From Meconema thalassinum (Eukaryota > Arthropoda > Insecta > Orthoptera > Tettigoniidae): DNA of 64,000 bases. The DNA is taken from NCBI GenBank assembly GCA_946902985.2, contig OX336388.2:1215734609-1215798608 (forward strand), in the 5' to 3' direction. Positions 10,436 to 20,878 of the stretch are shown one piece after another. A model generated the notes under the pieces. The model saw only the letters and a list, made by a program, of their open reading frames with translations. It ran no database searches and was not told where the DNA came from. Within the stretch, counting starts at the first letter, position 1, and each line of letters begins with the position of its first letter. The translations under genes and the position numbers were made by a program.

Positions 10436-10987
10436 ATGTTGCGCACACTCATTGTGGATTGCCAAGGGTTTAAAATTGGTGACAACAAATTTATATTTAA
10501 ACAAGTGGCCATTATCGATTGTACCACGTTTAGGATATCGCAAGCTCCGCATTTGCTATTTAAACCGCCCCATGCTTTTGATTTGTTGTGTGAAAAAGAC
10601 CGCAAACAAACCCAGTGGATTGAAAATCATAGGCAACTAGACTGGAATCAAGGAACCATTTCCTATAAATATTTGGACGTGGTCATGAAAGCACACTTGT
10701 CCTCGGCCAATGTAGTATTTGTGAAAGGTAATGAAAAACGTGAATGGTTGCAACCATTTTTGGCGTCTTACTGTCAATGTATCGACCTAATGGAGTTGGG
10801 CTGCCCCTCCCTGCAAACGCTGATGGATACTTGTTCCTGTGGCAACATTACCCGTACAGCCCTAGCACATGCGTGGCATCTCTTTCATTGGTTAACCACC
10901 CATGCCTGCTGGGAGTTTTTGAACAAAATTATAATTCAAGATTTACCTGTGAATGACGCCAGTGAGATTTCTACAAGCGACGTGTAA
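10436..10987 (+). CDS. RNase H-fold exonuclease-like protein of unknown activity
   Basis: The start is taken at ATG 10436 because MLRTLIVDCQGFKIG is the natural beginning; an upstream in-frame extension to 10391 lacks ATG. The 183-residue product has LIVDCQGF, then KQVAIIDC, LLFKPPHAFDLL, TQWIENHRQLDWNQG, VVFVKGNEKREWLQPFL and LMELGCPSLQTLM. This block order resembles insect and Polinton proteins that I would place near DnaQ-like 3'-5' exonucleases, but the usual D-x-E of Exo I reads D-C-Q here. It may be an inactive relative or another RNase H-fold protein. No stop or shift is seen, in contrast to its capsid neighbours. Function unknown. Confidence 0.5.
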   Translation: MLRTLIVDCQGFKIGDNKFIFKQVAIIDCTTFRISQAPHLLFKPPHAFDLLCEKDRKQTQWIENHRQLDWNQGTISYKYLDVVMKAHLSSANVVFVKGNEKREWLQPFLASYCQCIDLMELGCPSLQTLMDTCSCGNITRTALAHAWHLFHWLTTHACWEFLNKIIIQDLPVNDASEISTSDV

Positions 10988-11008
10988 ACATCTACAACAT
11001 GTGATACC

Positions 11009-11464
11009 ATGGAGAAAGGCAATGCTACCGACAAAGCCATCGGGAAGTTCTTTGTGTGCAAAAAGGAACTAGACAGTTTTACCAAAGATGAACTCTTGGC
11101 GCTGCCCAAGTCGTTCATTTATTATGTGGCCGCAAACGTGGTGAAAGAAATCTGGCAACATGTACCAAAATCATGGACTCAAGACCCTGTGTTGAGTGAA
11201 TTGCAACCCTGTACGGATTACGATCACCATAAGCAAGTGGCCATGGCAAAAATACCCTCTATGCGTCAGTGCGCGACTTGTCAGCTAGTGAAACTGTATC
11301 ACGGTCATAAAAGTCCGTGTAAAGACTTTGTTGAATCATTCCACGGGTGTCATGGCGAGAAAAAGCAACAACAACAACAACAACAACAACAACAAAAAAA
11401 AACACACACACACACACATCGTCCACAGAAGAGGAGGAAGACCAAACCTTTTCACCATCGATGA
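11009..11464 (+). CDS. Unknown Cys-containing protein with microsatellite-encoded tail
   Basis: A 151-residue frame starting at ATG 11009, 22 bp after the exonuclease-like gene. The N-terminal ~115 residues look gene-like: FFVCKKELDSFTKDELLALP, KEIWQHVPKSWTQ, and a possible zinc cluster, RQCATCQLVKLYHGHKSPC. The tail is a Gln run then Thr-His repeats, written directly by (CAA)n and (CA)n microsatellites. Expansion there has probably changed the reading frame: a different frame just downstream reads STEEEEDQTFSPSMKKDMP towards the phospholipase gene. I do not recognise the family. Confidence 0.45.
   Translation: MEKGNATDKAIGKFFVCKKELDSFTKDELLALPKSFIYYVAANVVKEIWQHVPKSWTQDPVLSELQPCTDYDHHKQVAMAKIPSMRQCATCQLVKLYHGHKSPCKDFVESFHGCHGEKKQQQQQQQQQQKKTHTHTHRPQKRRKTKPFHHR
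11366..11418 (+). repeat. (CAA)n followed by poly-A and (CA)n microsatellite inside a coding region
   Basis: About ten CAA units run into an A-run and then about nine CA units. The compound microsatellite lies within the 11009-11464 frame and is a likely site of slippage frameshifts. Confidence 0.95.
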
Positions 11465-11509
11465 AAAAGGATATGCCAGACCTGTACTGGCCGTGGGGTC
11501 ATTGACAAA

Positions 11510-11818
11510 GTGATTCAATACTTACCTTTCGAAATCCATCTTCCAGGTTATCGTTTTTGTGGCCCTGGAACTAATCTTGAAAAACGTTTGCAGCGTGGTG
11601 ATGTAACCATTAATCTTTTGGATCAAGCATGCAAAGAACATGACCTATCTTATCACCATAGTCATCCTGGTTTAAGACATGTGGCAGATAAATTGTTATT
11701 GAAAAAAGCTAAACAACGTTTCACATCCTGTGATGCCTCAGTGGGTGAAAGGATGGCAGCCCTGATTGTGATGAGTGCTATGAAAGGAAAGTTGATGATG
11801 CGTGGACATGAACATTAA
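11510..11818 (+). CDS. Parvovirus VP1-type phospholipase A2 domain protein
   Basis: The 102-residue frame carries both PLA2 signatures. The calcium loop is Y14-R-F-C-G-P-G-T21 (LPGYRFCGPGTNLEKRL). The catalytic helix is L37-D-Q-A-C-K-E-H44-D45-L-S-Y48. A further Asp at D60 (HVADKLL) would complete the His/Asp pair. This compact form is that of parvovirus VP1 unique regions and related arthropod proteins, where the enzyme breaches the endosomal membrane during entry. The frame opens with GTG at 11510. The likely original start, ATG 11461 (MKKDMPDLYWPWG), is in another frame, so one shift near 11500 is suspected. It is the last plus-strand gene; an AATAAA follows near 11888. Catalytic residues are intact. 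Confidence 0.82.
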   Translation: MIQYLPFEIHLPGYRFCGPGTNLEKRLQRGDVTINLLDQACKEHDLSYHHSHPGLRHVADKLLLKKAKQRFTSCDASVGERMAALIVMSAMKGKLMMRGHEH

Positions 11819-12930
11819 GGAATTGAGGATTAAGGGATTGGGATGTGTTTGTATTCTATTTTCTTTTGTCAATTCCCTATGGTTAAGAAATAAAAAACAA
11901 AGGTTTACCAGAACACAATGTTTCATTTTAATTTAAAAGAAATCATGATGTTGATGGGCTGATCTTTACATTTTCACATTTTCACACATTGTCATTTGCC
12001 AATTTGCAATTTACAGTTTTTAAAAATGTTTGTTTCAAGTTTTGCGTTTTTTATGATATGGATTCTCTATTTTGTTGATGACACTTTTTAAAAATGTTTG
12101 TTTTATGTTTTTTGAATTTTTATATTTCACACATGAGCATTTCCCGTTTTAAAAAATGTGTGTTTTAAGTTTTGCGTTTTTGGCGATATCGAAGCATGGA
12201 TTTTCCATTTTGTTGTTTTGTCATTTTTCCATTTGGTGTATGTCGAAAGTTGAGATTTGTCAATGATGTCAATGCGAGTGCTTGACCATGATGATGATGA
12301 TGCAGTGAGTTTATGTGTGTTTGGAGAAACGTCGAGGTCTACGACTAGTGCAGGTAAGACTGTTTTTACAAAAATAATGTCTATTGACCGCTACATTTTA
12401 AAGAAAAAACAAAACTATTGAAAACAAAATGAGTATATAAGTGACAATTTCCCCCTCCCCACTCATCCTACCTCACCGTGTTTGCTCTGGTCATATAGAC
12501 ACACCAGCTTTTACTCTACTCACACAACCATACCTGTCTTTGGGAACAAACACAACCACTTTATTTATCCCCAAAAGCACATTTTTCACATGCACACTCA
12601 TCCCAAAAGACTTTTTTTAGTTTTCCATTTACGATTTACATTTAAAAAAGTTACTAAAAATATATTACTTATTTTATATTTACAAAAACTACAACTTTGT
12701 ACAACATTAAAAGAATCAAACTATATACCATTTTCCAATTCCCAACTCAGTTAAATTTAAAATAAAAATAAAAATAAGGTTGCATAGAACTTTTAAAAGA
12801 GCAAAAGGTCCAAGTGGGTTGCCACTATTTTCAAAATCTACTATTTACAATGTCAAAAACCAATATTTACAAAATACTAAATTTACGAGTTACAAAAAGC
12901 CATATCCCTAAACGAACAAACTGAAAAAAT
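11819..12930. other. Non-coding gap between convergent PLA2 and PolB genes, with AT-rich imperfect repeats
   Basis: Between 11990 and 12240 a unit with 'tttttaaaaatgtttgtttt' and 'caagttttgcgtttttt' recurs two to three times imperfectly. An AATAAA near 11888 could end the plus-strand transcripts. TATATAA near 12434 is followed by an open frame (12482-12754) of low-complexity composition that I do not accept as a gene. Nothing else is recognised. Confidence 0.6.
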
Positions 12931-15900
12931 TCACACCTCCTCCTCCTTGCGGTCATAACCCCAGAGCAGGCTCGTCAGCAAGTCATCAGCCCACACACGT
13001 TTGTTATCCATGGAGGCGAGGGTGCGTTTTCTCTGTTCTACAAGATACAAATGATGGTTGCTGGATTGTATCCTGCACTGTGTATGGGACATAGCTTTGG
13101 CAGTGCGTAAAACCGCTAAGTAATCGTCTGCACGAAACGATTTTACCACTGCCCTACCTACACCTTTTGCTCTTTTGGCTTCCTTACAGTCTAGCGTGCG
13201 ATAAGCATACATTTTCGAAGTCAAACCTACGAATTCCGTCATAATGGAATCACCGCATTCATCTTTTAAAACACCCATTTCCTTCTTGTTTATTATGGGC
13301 AGCTGAAACATGTTGTCAGCACTATACGAAGAGGTGTCTAACCAGTCACTATGCTGCCTCATGACGTCATAGGTGTTGCAGTGGCGAATGTGGTAAATGA
13401 ATGAGTCCGTATCCATATACAAAAGAGATACGTCCTCAAAATGGCGTTTGGCAAACTCATAGTGGAATCGATACATGACCGATTTAGAAAAGTCTAAAAT
13501 GACTTGGCCCAAGTAAATGGGCTTATCCATGGTCACGCTGGTCCTACTCAATTCAATAGTGGCCAAATCCTCATCGATAATGTTGATCGATTTGAAATTT
13601 GGCTTGGCAATGTACCGCCGGGCAGCCCACCGCCCCTCCCAGACATTCACCAATTTAATGTCACGGTATTTACGGACATTCTCCATGTTCTTGCCATAGA
13701 CGTAGTTGTTCATTCATTCAAAAAAAGTAATTTCAAACTGCTGTGTTGCCATTTGTCGGTGCTCTGTGTTGAGTTGCATGTATGGCTTGAGCCATGTTTT
13801 TTGAGCAAAAGAAAAACCCCTATGGATTTTCTTCAACTCTAAGGCTTGGGCGAGGCATTGCACCAACATTTGGATATGTAGCACATACCGATTTTTGTTG
13901 AAAAGTGTGACCATGAGTTTTTCAATTTTCACTTTACTGTCAGGGGGAACCATTTGCTCAAGGCAGAATGGGAAATCGGCATGTTCATCATACAAGTATG
14001 AGGGATATTCAATATCCACTTCTAGCACATATCCACGGCCTGTTTCTTGGCTAGCCTTGATCACATCAAATTCTGACACTTGTTTGTCTGTCAGCCAAGC
14101 AAACTTCCCATAGGGCAAAGGCTGACTCATTGCGTAACCGTACAAATTAATCACGTCATAGTACATTAAGTACGATTCTGGTTTGTCTGGTGAATAATCA
14201 GGCATGTAGACATTGTTCGATTCGGCATGGCGCTGGTTAAGCGACACAAAGCCGCCACGAATGCCCTTTTCAAAAAATGGAACCATGTCTACATCAGTGA
14301 GTAAATCCAATTCCTCTTGAGTGTATTTCAAAGCGGCATCAAACGAGAGCCCAGGACTCGTATAATAGTGAGCCGGGTCAAGACCATAAATGTGCTGACA
14401 CAACTCACGAAATTTTTCAAACACATCGGTGAGCAGCAATACATCCAGTTTTAGGTAATGCAAAGCATATTCACCTAGCGTCTTCATGTCAAACACTCGC
14501 CAAACTTGACATGCATGTGCATAGTCTTCATCGGAAACGGTACTGTGTGTTAGTTTTGAGTAAAAATTCTCTTGTGGTGGGAGTTTTGTTTGCTTTAACA
14601 CGTCCCAGCTGTTGCAGATATCATACGGGAATATACCTTTCCGAATGCACAATTGAATTTGCTTAGGATCATTAAATGCATTCTGGTATTTTTTAATTCC
14701 TCCTCATTCAAGCCATTCACAAGACTGTCTAGCGAGGATGCCATAAACTTAAAGGAATCCAAAATCGAATGCTAAAGTCGCTCAACCTCTATGTCATGGT
14801 TGTAAAACGCTTATGGTTTTGGGGAATAATGGTAACGAGCCCTTGTTGACATGAGCCAATTAACGAATCAAAAACTGAATGTCATAATTTGCCAGATTGT
14901 GGAAAAAGACACTGATGAAACGAGGAGCTGAAAAGTTCAAATTACATTTACTATGCGCAGCTCCACGAAACTCTCCCATAAAGTGCGAGTGATCACGAAC
15001 GGTGTCTTCAGCACTGATCAGTGGCTTTTCGCAAATATGGCATGTCGTGGCATGCTCATACTGCTGCTGCTGCTCTGGAGATAGGTTCATGGGTACTGGG
15101 TGGTCCGGTAATCCCTGTACATTTTCGGCCAACTTTACAAGTTCATCCAAAAACCATCTGGCACAATCTGGCCCCTCACGGTATTTGTAAACGGATTGTG
15201 TGGGGTCATAGGCACACACAACATTAAGTCCTATGGCAAAAGGTTCATGTTTTTGAATGGGTGTGGTTGAGCTCATGGTGGGATCTGGTTCACATCCCAC
15301 CATGGGTGTGGTGAGTGCTTCAAAATCTGCATACCCCACATAGGGAACAGTGTCACGCTTATGAATGTCCTTAAACTTTAACACAGCCTTGTCCCCTTGT
15401 GGCAATATCAGTCTCACCGCTACCTGAGAAACACAATCTACCCTATGACGTTCCAAATTGTAGGGGTTGTAAAATATTGCAGACAACGGTCGCAAATGTA
15501 CTTCTTACCATTATGCTTGGACGCTTGACTGCTTAGCAATCTACTCAGGCTTCTAATGAGGCAATAGTAATTCACTTCTCCGTAAGACATATATAAAAGA
15601 TGAATGTGGTGTCGTTTCGGTTCTTTTGTGGCATAAAGAAGACCCACAATCTCATCACCATCAAGGCCATACACCATGAACGAAAAGTTCTGGTTGTCTT
15701 GTTCAAACCTATGGATTTCCGTTAAGTCCATAGGGAACGATATTCTAGTTAAATTTAATGTTTGTTTTAATTCATCAAACTTGGCCTTGTACTTTGCTGG
15801 TCTGTTAACATGACGATCTTGAACTGGCTGCAAATACGCAGCCACAGCCCACAGAAAACATTCATCATCAAAATGTTCAATATTCACCACAGCCTTTTTC

Positions 15901-16469
15901 GAAGCTACTGCTGGTGGCGTTTCTAGACGCAGCATTCAACGGGTTGAAATGACAAATGTTGATTTGTAGATAATTGATTTTGTCTAACGCTAAACCACTT
16001 GGTCCTTGTTGTAGTTTATCAAATTTTGATAGCAAGCCATTGACCACATGGCATTGATACCACTCGTTCAGATTATCGGCTCTTGCATTTTACTGCCAAT
16101 ATAAAATGTTTTTTTATGCTCACCGTCTTTGTTTTTATAAATGAAATCGCACACGAGTTGTGTATTAACCTTTAAAGCCGTATGCAACCTATGCGCTGTA
16201 CAAATTTGTTCTTTAAAAATGTCAAAACATGATTCGACAAAGTCTTTTGGGATTAAACTCTCACTAACATTCACTACACGGCCAGAGCAAACACGCTTTT
16301 TAAAACAGGATTCAAGGGGTTCACAAGTTAAGCTATCGGTAGCAGTGGCAAAAGACATGATTTTTATAAAAGAAACAATCTCACCACAGTTTTCAGCCAT
16401 AGACTGCTCGGTAAACACTGGTCCCCAACACACAGCAGTGGTTGTGGTAGTCAAGCGTTTTCCAACACA
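12931..16469 (-). pseudogene. Protein-primed family B DNA polymerase (pPolB), multiply broken
   Basis: Reading from 16469 down, at least five frame segments form one ~1,170-codon gene: 16454-16068, about 16080-15950, 15935-15438, 15495-14860 and 14652-12931. Exo I is GYADFEAL; Exo II is HNLANYDIQFL; the Exo III area is YLKLDVLLL. Motif A is YYDVINLYGYAM, motif B NNYVYGKNMENVRK and motif C YMDTDSFIY. A Zn-like segment, SKHNGKKYICDRCL, precedes the exonuclease. The order and the protein-primed type match Polinton PolB, which replicates the linear genome from a terminal protein. Breaks include a shift near 16070, another near 15460, stops and shifts at 14653-14860 and an in-frame TGA at 13714-13716 immediately before motif B. 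It is not functional as it stands. Confidence 0.92.
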
Positions 16470-16871
16470 CTAAAAAATAAATAAAATAAACCACCATGAG
16501 TAGCCTATATTCATTCCAAATAGCATTTATCATAAAAAATAAAAATAAATCAAACAGGATATATATATATATATAATTTCAAAAAATCTAACCTGGGTTT
16601 TGTAAAAAAAACTTGCTTTTCCCTTCTCCTAGGCTTCTGTGAAATGGCTTGCCTCTCTCTGTCTCGCTCTCTTTGTCCACAACTACAGGTTATCTAAAAC
16701 AAATAAAATAAAAAACAATTCATCAATCAAATGGTAAACCAATAATCATTTAATCATTGATTAGCGTAAAATAAACTAAACAGTGTTATTCCAACACTTA
16801 CCTCAAATATATAATGTATCCAATATAGTAACCAACTGGGGTTGAGCACACGAATGCAATTACTTTTATAC
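16470..16871 (-). promoter_or_regulatory. TATA box and putative spliced leader exons upstream of pPolB
   Basis: On the minus strand GTATAAAAG (plus 16863-16871) is a good TATA box. A first exon could end at 16802 (GAG before GTAAGT), a second span 16693-16593 (TTTTAG before, GTTAGA after), and the polymerase exon begin at 16469 after a pyrimidine-rich tract and AG. The same exon/intron layout, with similar flanking introns, recurs in both arms of Polinton B (31741-32345, and mirrored at 45900-46318), which supports a conserved leader. In this copy the exon phases do not join cleanly, so either the leader is non-coding or it has decayed. No transcript evidence is available. Confidence 0.45.
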
Positions 16872-18937
16872 ACGTAAGACACAACCTATGTTAACACAGT
16901 AACGTTTACCATAGGAATGACGCGCTGTGTGCAGTGACATGCTCAATACTCTCTTACCCAACCCCTCACCTCCCCGCGGTCCTCTGGCCTCGTCCCTCAC
17001 TGCTCTTGGCAGGCTCTGCAGTGGTCACGTGATTTCATGTTTTCTCTCTTTGTGTTCCCCCTTTCCCCTCTCTCCCCCTTTCCTCTCTGCGGGGCCCCTG
17101 CCTGCTGCTGCTGCTCAGCTCGCCTGGTTAGCCGTTATCACCTTTTTACAGAGTTGCCACATGACTCCAACTGCTATCATATGACAGCAGTGTTGTCAGC
17201 TTGACTGACATTCCATTCTGTTAGCCGACTAGCCATGCCTCAAAAGATATTCTTTCCGATCTGGCCGCTAGTCAGACATACATACATACAAAGCAAGTTC
17301 TGTTGTTGTCGACTATTTTTATTCGTCTCATAGCATTATGAATTTTGTCTGGTTACTGGTCAGTGTTTACCAACATGTTTTCAGATCGTAATGAGGGATT
17401 TTAGAAATATTCGCCTTCATTCGTTCGTCATAGGAAAAAAAATATATCGAAAAGCGACCCCTCGTTTTGCCATACATCGCCCCGTCGAAATAGCCATTTT
17501 CAGTATCCACCATGGCCAATCATAGCCTCGTTGTAACATACGTCAAGCGCTACCGGCTCTCTGTCTACAAACACTCTTTTATTTAAAAAAAATGCCTAGC
17601 TTTTTTTTGTTCTAGAAAGTTGACATTTATTTTCATGGTAGAGGGAGTAGGGGCCTTTCATTTATGTCAAACAAAATTATTTGTTAACGTATTAGTTTCC
17701 AAAATAGTAACAATTCAAAATTTCAGTGTTTTCAAAAATCTCAAAATATAACAATGTTTTATTATAAAAAAAAATAAAGGTCATAGAGACCATTGGTTTG
17801 AACTATTGAACAACGTTCTATCATGTTTGGTTTTCAAACTATCGCCTACTTTTAAAAACTAAATTTTCAAAAAATTTTCAAAAATATAACGAGTGGTCTA
17901 TAGGAAAGAGGACGTCAGCTCGAGTCCAATGACACCTCATTTGTTAAAATCGGACCATCCGTTCGCCAATGATCACCAATTTTCGCGAGAAAGTAGGATA
18001 TCATTTTATTCCTCCTACACCCTTGAAACTTGCTGCCCGCCTAGAGGGCATACCTACCTTTCTTTAACGTCAAACAAACTTTTTCCCAATTCACCGTTTC
18101 CAAAATAGCGCCAATCCAAAAAACAAAAATTTTCTAAAAAACATTTTTAAAATGCCAACACACATGCATAGTCAAGAGAATGTCAACCCAACGCCAACAA
18201 TACCTCGTTCGTTAAAATCCGCCTATGCGTTCGGGAGATATCGGCAAAGTTCGTAGGAAAGTAGGCTGGGAAGCAGAACGCCCCTTCTAGCACTACTGCA
18301 CAGTTTTAGTCCTAGAGGCTTGAAATTTATTTTTCTGGTAGAGGGGCTCACGGCCATTCATTTATGTCAAACAATTTGTTTTTTTAAGTTCCTAGTTTCC
18401 AAAATATATGAATTTCAAAATTGGACTGTTTTAAAAAAACATCAAAAATAAAATAGTTTTATTATAAAATATAAAGGACATAGAGACCATTCGTTTGCAT
18501 CATGGCACAACGTTCTATCATGTTTGGTTTTCAAATTATCACCTATTATCAAAAACAAAATTTTTCAAAAAAAATTTGAAAAATATAACGAATGGTCCAT
18601 AGGAAAGAGCACGTCCGCCCGAGTCCAACGATATGTCGCATGCCCATGGTTTCGCGAAATATACATAAAAGGTCAGCGTAGCCGAGCTGCTCGTGTCACT
18701 ATTTAGAACTCTCACTACTCCCCTACTGCACAGTTTTAGTCCTAGATGCTTGAAATTTATTTTGCCGGTAGAGGGGGTCAGGGCCATTCATTTATGTCAA
18801 ACAAATATTTTTGTAAACTCTTTAGTTTCCAAAATATAAGAATTTCAAAATTACACTTTTTTCAAAAAAACATAAAAAATTAAAAAGTTTTATTATAAAA
18901 AATTAAAATTAAAATTTTAGCAGAAACATTCAACAAG

Positions 18938-20878
18938 TTGCTAAATTGCGAAGATCCACCAGAACTGCTTCAAATAAATACAGACACCACTATTAAAACA
19001 CCATCAGAAAACATAAATCCACCCACAATCCAAGAAGTCTACAAAGCGCTGAGAGAGCTCAAAAAGTACAAAGCGAGTGGAGAAGATCAAACATTTGCAG
19101 AATTGTGGAAATATGCAGCAGAACCAGTAAATATTTCATTACACCAATGCATAGTGAAGATTTGGATCAAAGAAGAACTGCCAGACCATTGGACTACTGC
19201 TATAATACATCCATTACACAAGAAAGGAGAAAAATCAAATCCTGACAACCATCGAGGAATTTCCCTTTTGGATATCACATATAAAATCATCTCACGAATT
19301 CTATATGAAAATGAAAATCCACAGCCTGCTTCCAGTCTCCGACCGGGTCAGGAATGGAATGAATGGAGCCCCTCTCTAGCGGCGAGGATATGAACTGTGC
19401 CGGCTGCCGAGGCCTGACGCACTCCTCTGGGGCAATGATTAAATGAATGACAGATGAAATGAAATGATAGTGGAGAGTGTTGCTGGAATGAAATTTTGAC
19501 AGGGAAAACCGGAGTACCCGGAGAAAAACCTGTCTGCCTCCGTTTTGTCCAGCACAGATCTCACATGGAGTGACCGGGATTTGAACCACGGACCCAGCGG
19601 TGAGAGGCCGGCGTGCTGCCGCCTAAGCCACGGAGGCTTCTCACGAAATCTATATAATCGTTGTAAAGATCAATTAGAACTGGAAATAGGGGAATATCAA
19701 GGTGGATTTCGGCCATGGCGAAGCTGCCCTGAACAGATAATCGCCTTAAAATAATAATGGACTACTACAAACGTAGACAAAAACAGCAAGTCATAACCTT
19801 CGTAGACTTCAAAAAAGCTTATGATTGTATACATAGATCTTCATTGCTGAAAATACTTAGGAATTTCGGACTTCATCCCAAATTAATAAAAATTATAAAA
19901 CTAACTCTATCAAACACCAAATCTAAAGTAAAATTCAGAGGAGAAATATCTGAACCGTTTACGATTAAAACAGGATTAAGGCAAGGAGATGGTTTATCGC
20001 CTCTACTTTTCAATTGTGCTTTGGAATATGTAATGAGGGAATGGTACAGGGAAAATCCTAGGAACATAAGAATTGGAACCAAGAAAGATCAAATAGACTT
20101 AAATTGCTTGGGATTCGCAGATGACTTAGCGTTACTGGCTAATAATATTCAAGAAGCCAAAAATCAAATAATAAGCCTACAAAATATAGCACAAAAAATT
20201 GGACTTCAGATATCATTTGAAAAGACAGAGATAATGGTAGCAAATCCACTTGTAATCAATCACATAACAGTAAATAACAAGAAAGTTAAAATAGTGAAGC
20301 AATTTAAATACTTAGGAGAAATTATAACTTACAACTTGGATGAGAAACCTGCATGGCAAGAAAGAACTAATAAAATGATAAAAGCCCATAAATTAACATG
20401 GTCTACATATAAAAGAAAATGTCTATCAATCGCAACAAAATTAAAACATTACAAGACGGTGGTTCAACCAGAGGTGACCTATGGAAGTGAAACTCTTTTT
20501 AAAGTTACTCAGAAAAACAGAATCGACAAAATTTTAAAAGTAGAAAGAAGAATAGCTAGAACATGCATAAATAAAAAATATCAGAAAGATGGACAGTGGC
20601 GGATAGTACCAAATGAAGTGGTATACAGAGAACTGGAGCCCATCACTGATACTATTCGGAAGAAACGGCTTTCTTTCTTTGGTCACATCATGAGGACACC
20701 AGAAACCAGGTTATCTAGAAAAATTGTAGTGAAACTTTGGAATATGAAACAACAAGTAGGATGGATTAAGGAAATTAGAGAAGATATGAAAGAATTGGAA
20801 ATAACCTTGGATGACTTGCAAAACAAAACAACAAAATTAAAAAAAACTGAGAGATATAAAAATAAGATTTCAGGCTAA
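18938..20878 (+). pseudogene. Non-LTR retrotransposon (LINE) reverse transcriptase, 5'-truncated and split by a SINE
   Basis: The first part (18938 to about 19306) has KYKASGEDQTFAELWKYA and WTTAIIHPLHKKGEKSNPDN, the thumb-proximal start of a LINE reverse transcriptase. After the SINE the frame resumes (about 19640-19750; a stop, then 19757-20878) with FVDFKKAYDCIHR, TGLRQGDGLSPLLFN and the catalytic GFADDLALLA. The C-terminal region includes RLSFFGHIMRTPETR and, downstream, a basic tail and a GAA-rich tract (about 21038-21068). The endonuclease domain is missing. RTE- or craniofacial-development-protein-2-like elements are my best guess for the clade, with low certainty. The whole insertion is about 18917-21068, inside the Polinton A TIR array. 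Confidence 0.8.
19307..19639 (-). mobile_element. tRNA-derived SINE (family 1), inserted in the LINE
   Basis: On the minus strand it begins GCCTCCGTGGCTTAGGCGGC (A-box region) and has GGTTCAAATCCCGG (B box) about 50 bp on, then a shared unique body. It is flanked by 16-bp duplications, CTCACGAATTCTATAT (19291-19306) and a one-mismatch copy (19640-19655). Other copies lie at 43396-43726 and 53709-54039. Confidence 0.92.

Noticed and set aside
12482..12754. 90-codon frame 12482-12754
   Set aside because: Low-complexity AT-rich composition, no motif, and it lies between convergent gene ends.
16141..16473. 110-codon plus-strand frame over the polymerase N-terminus
   Set aside because: Antisense shadow of the pPolB coding strand.
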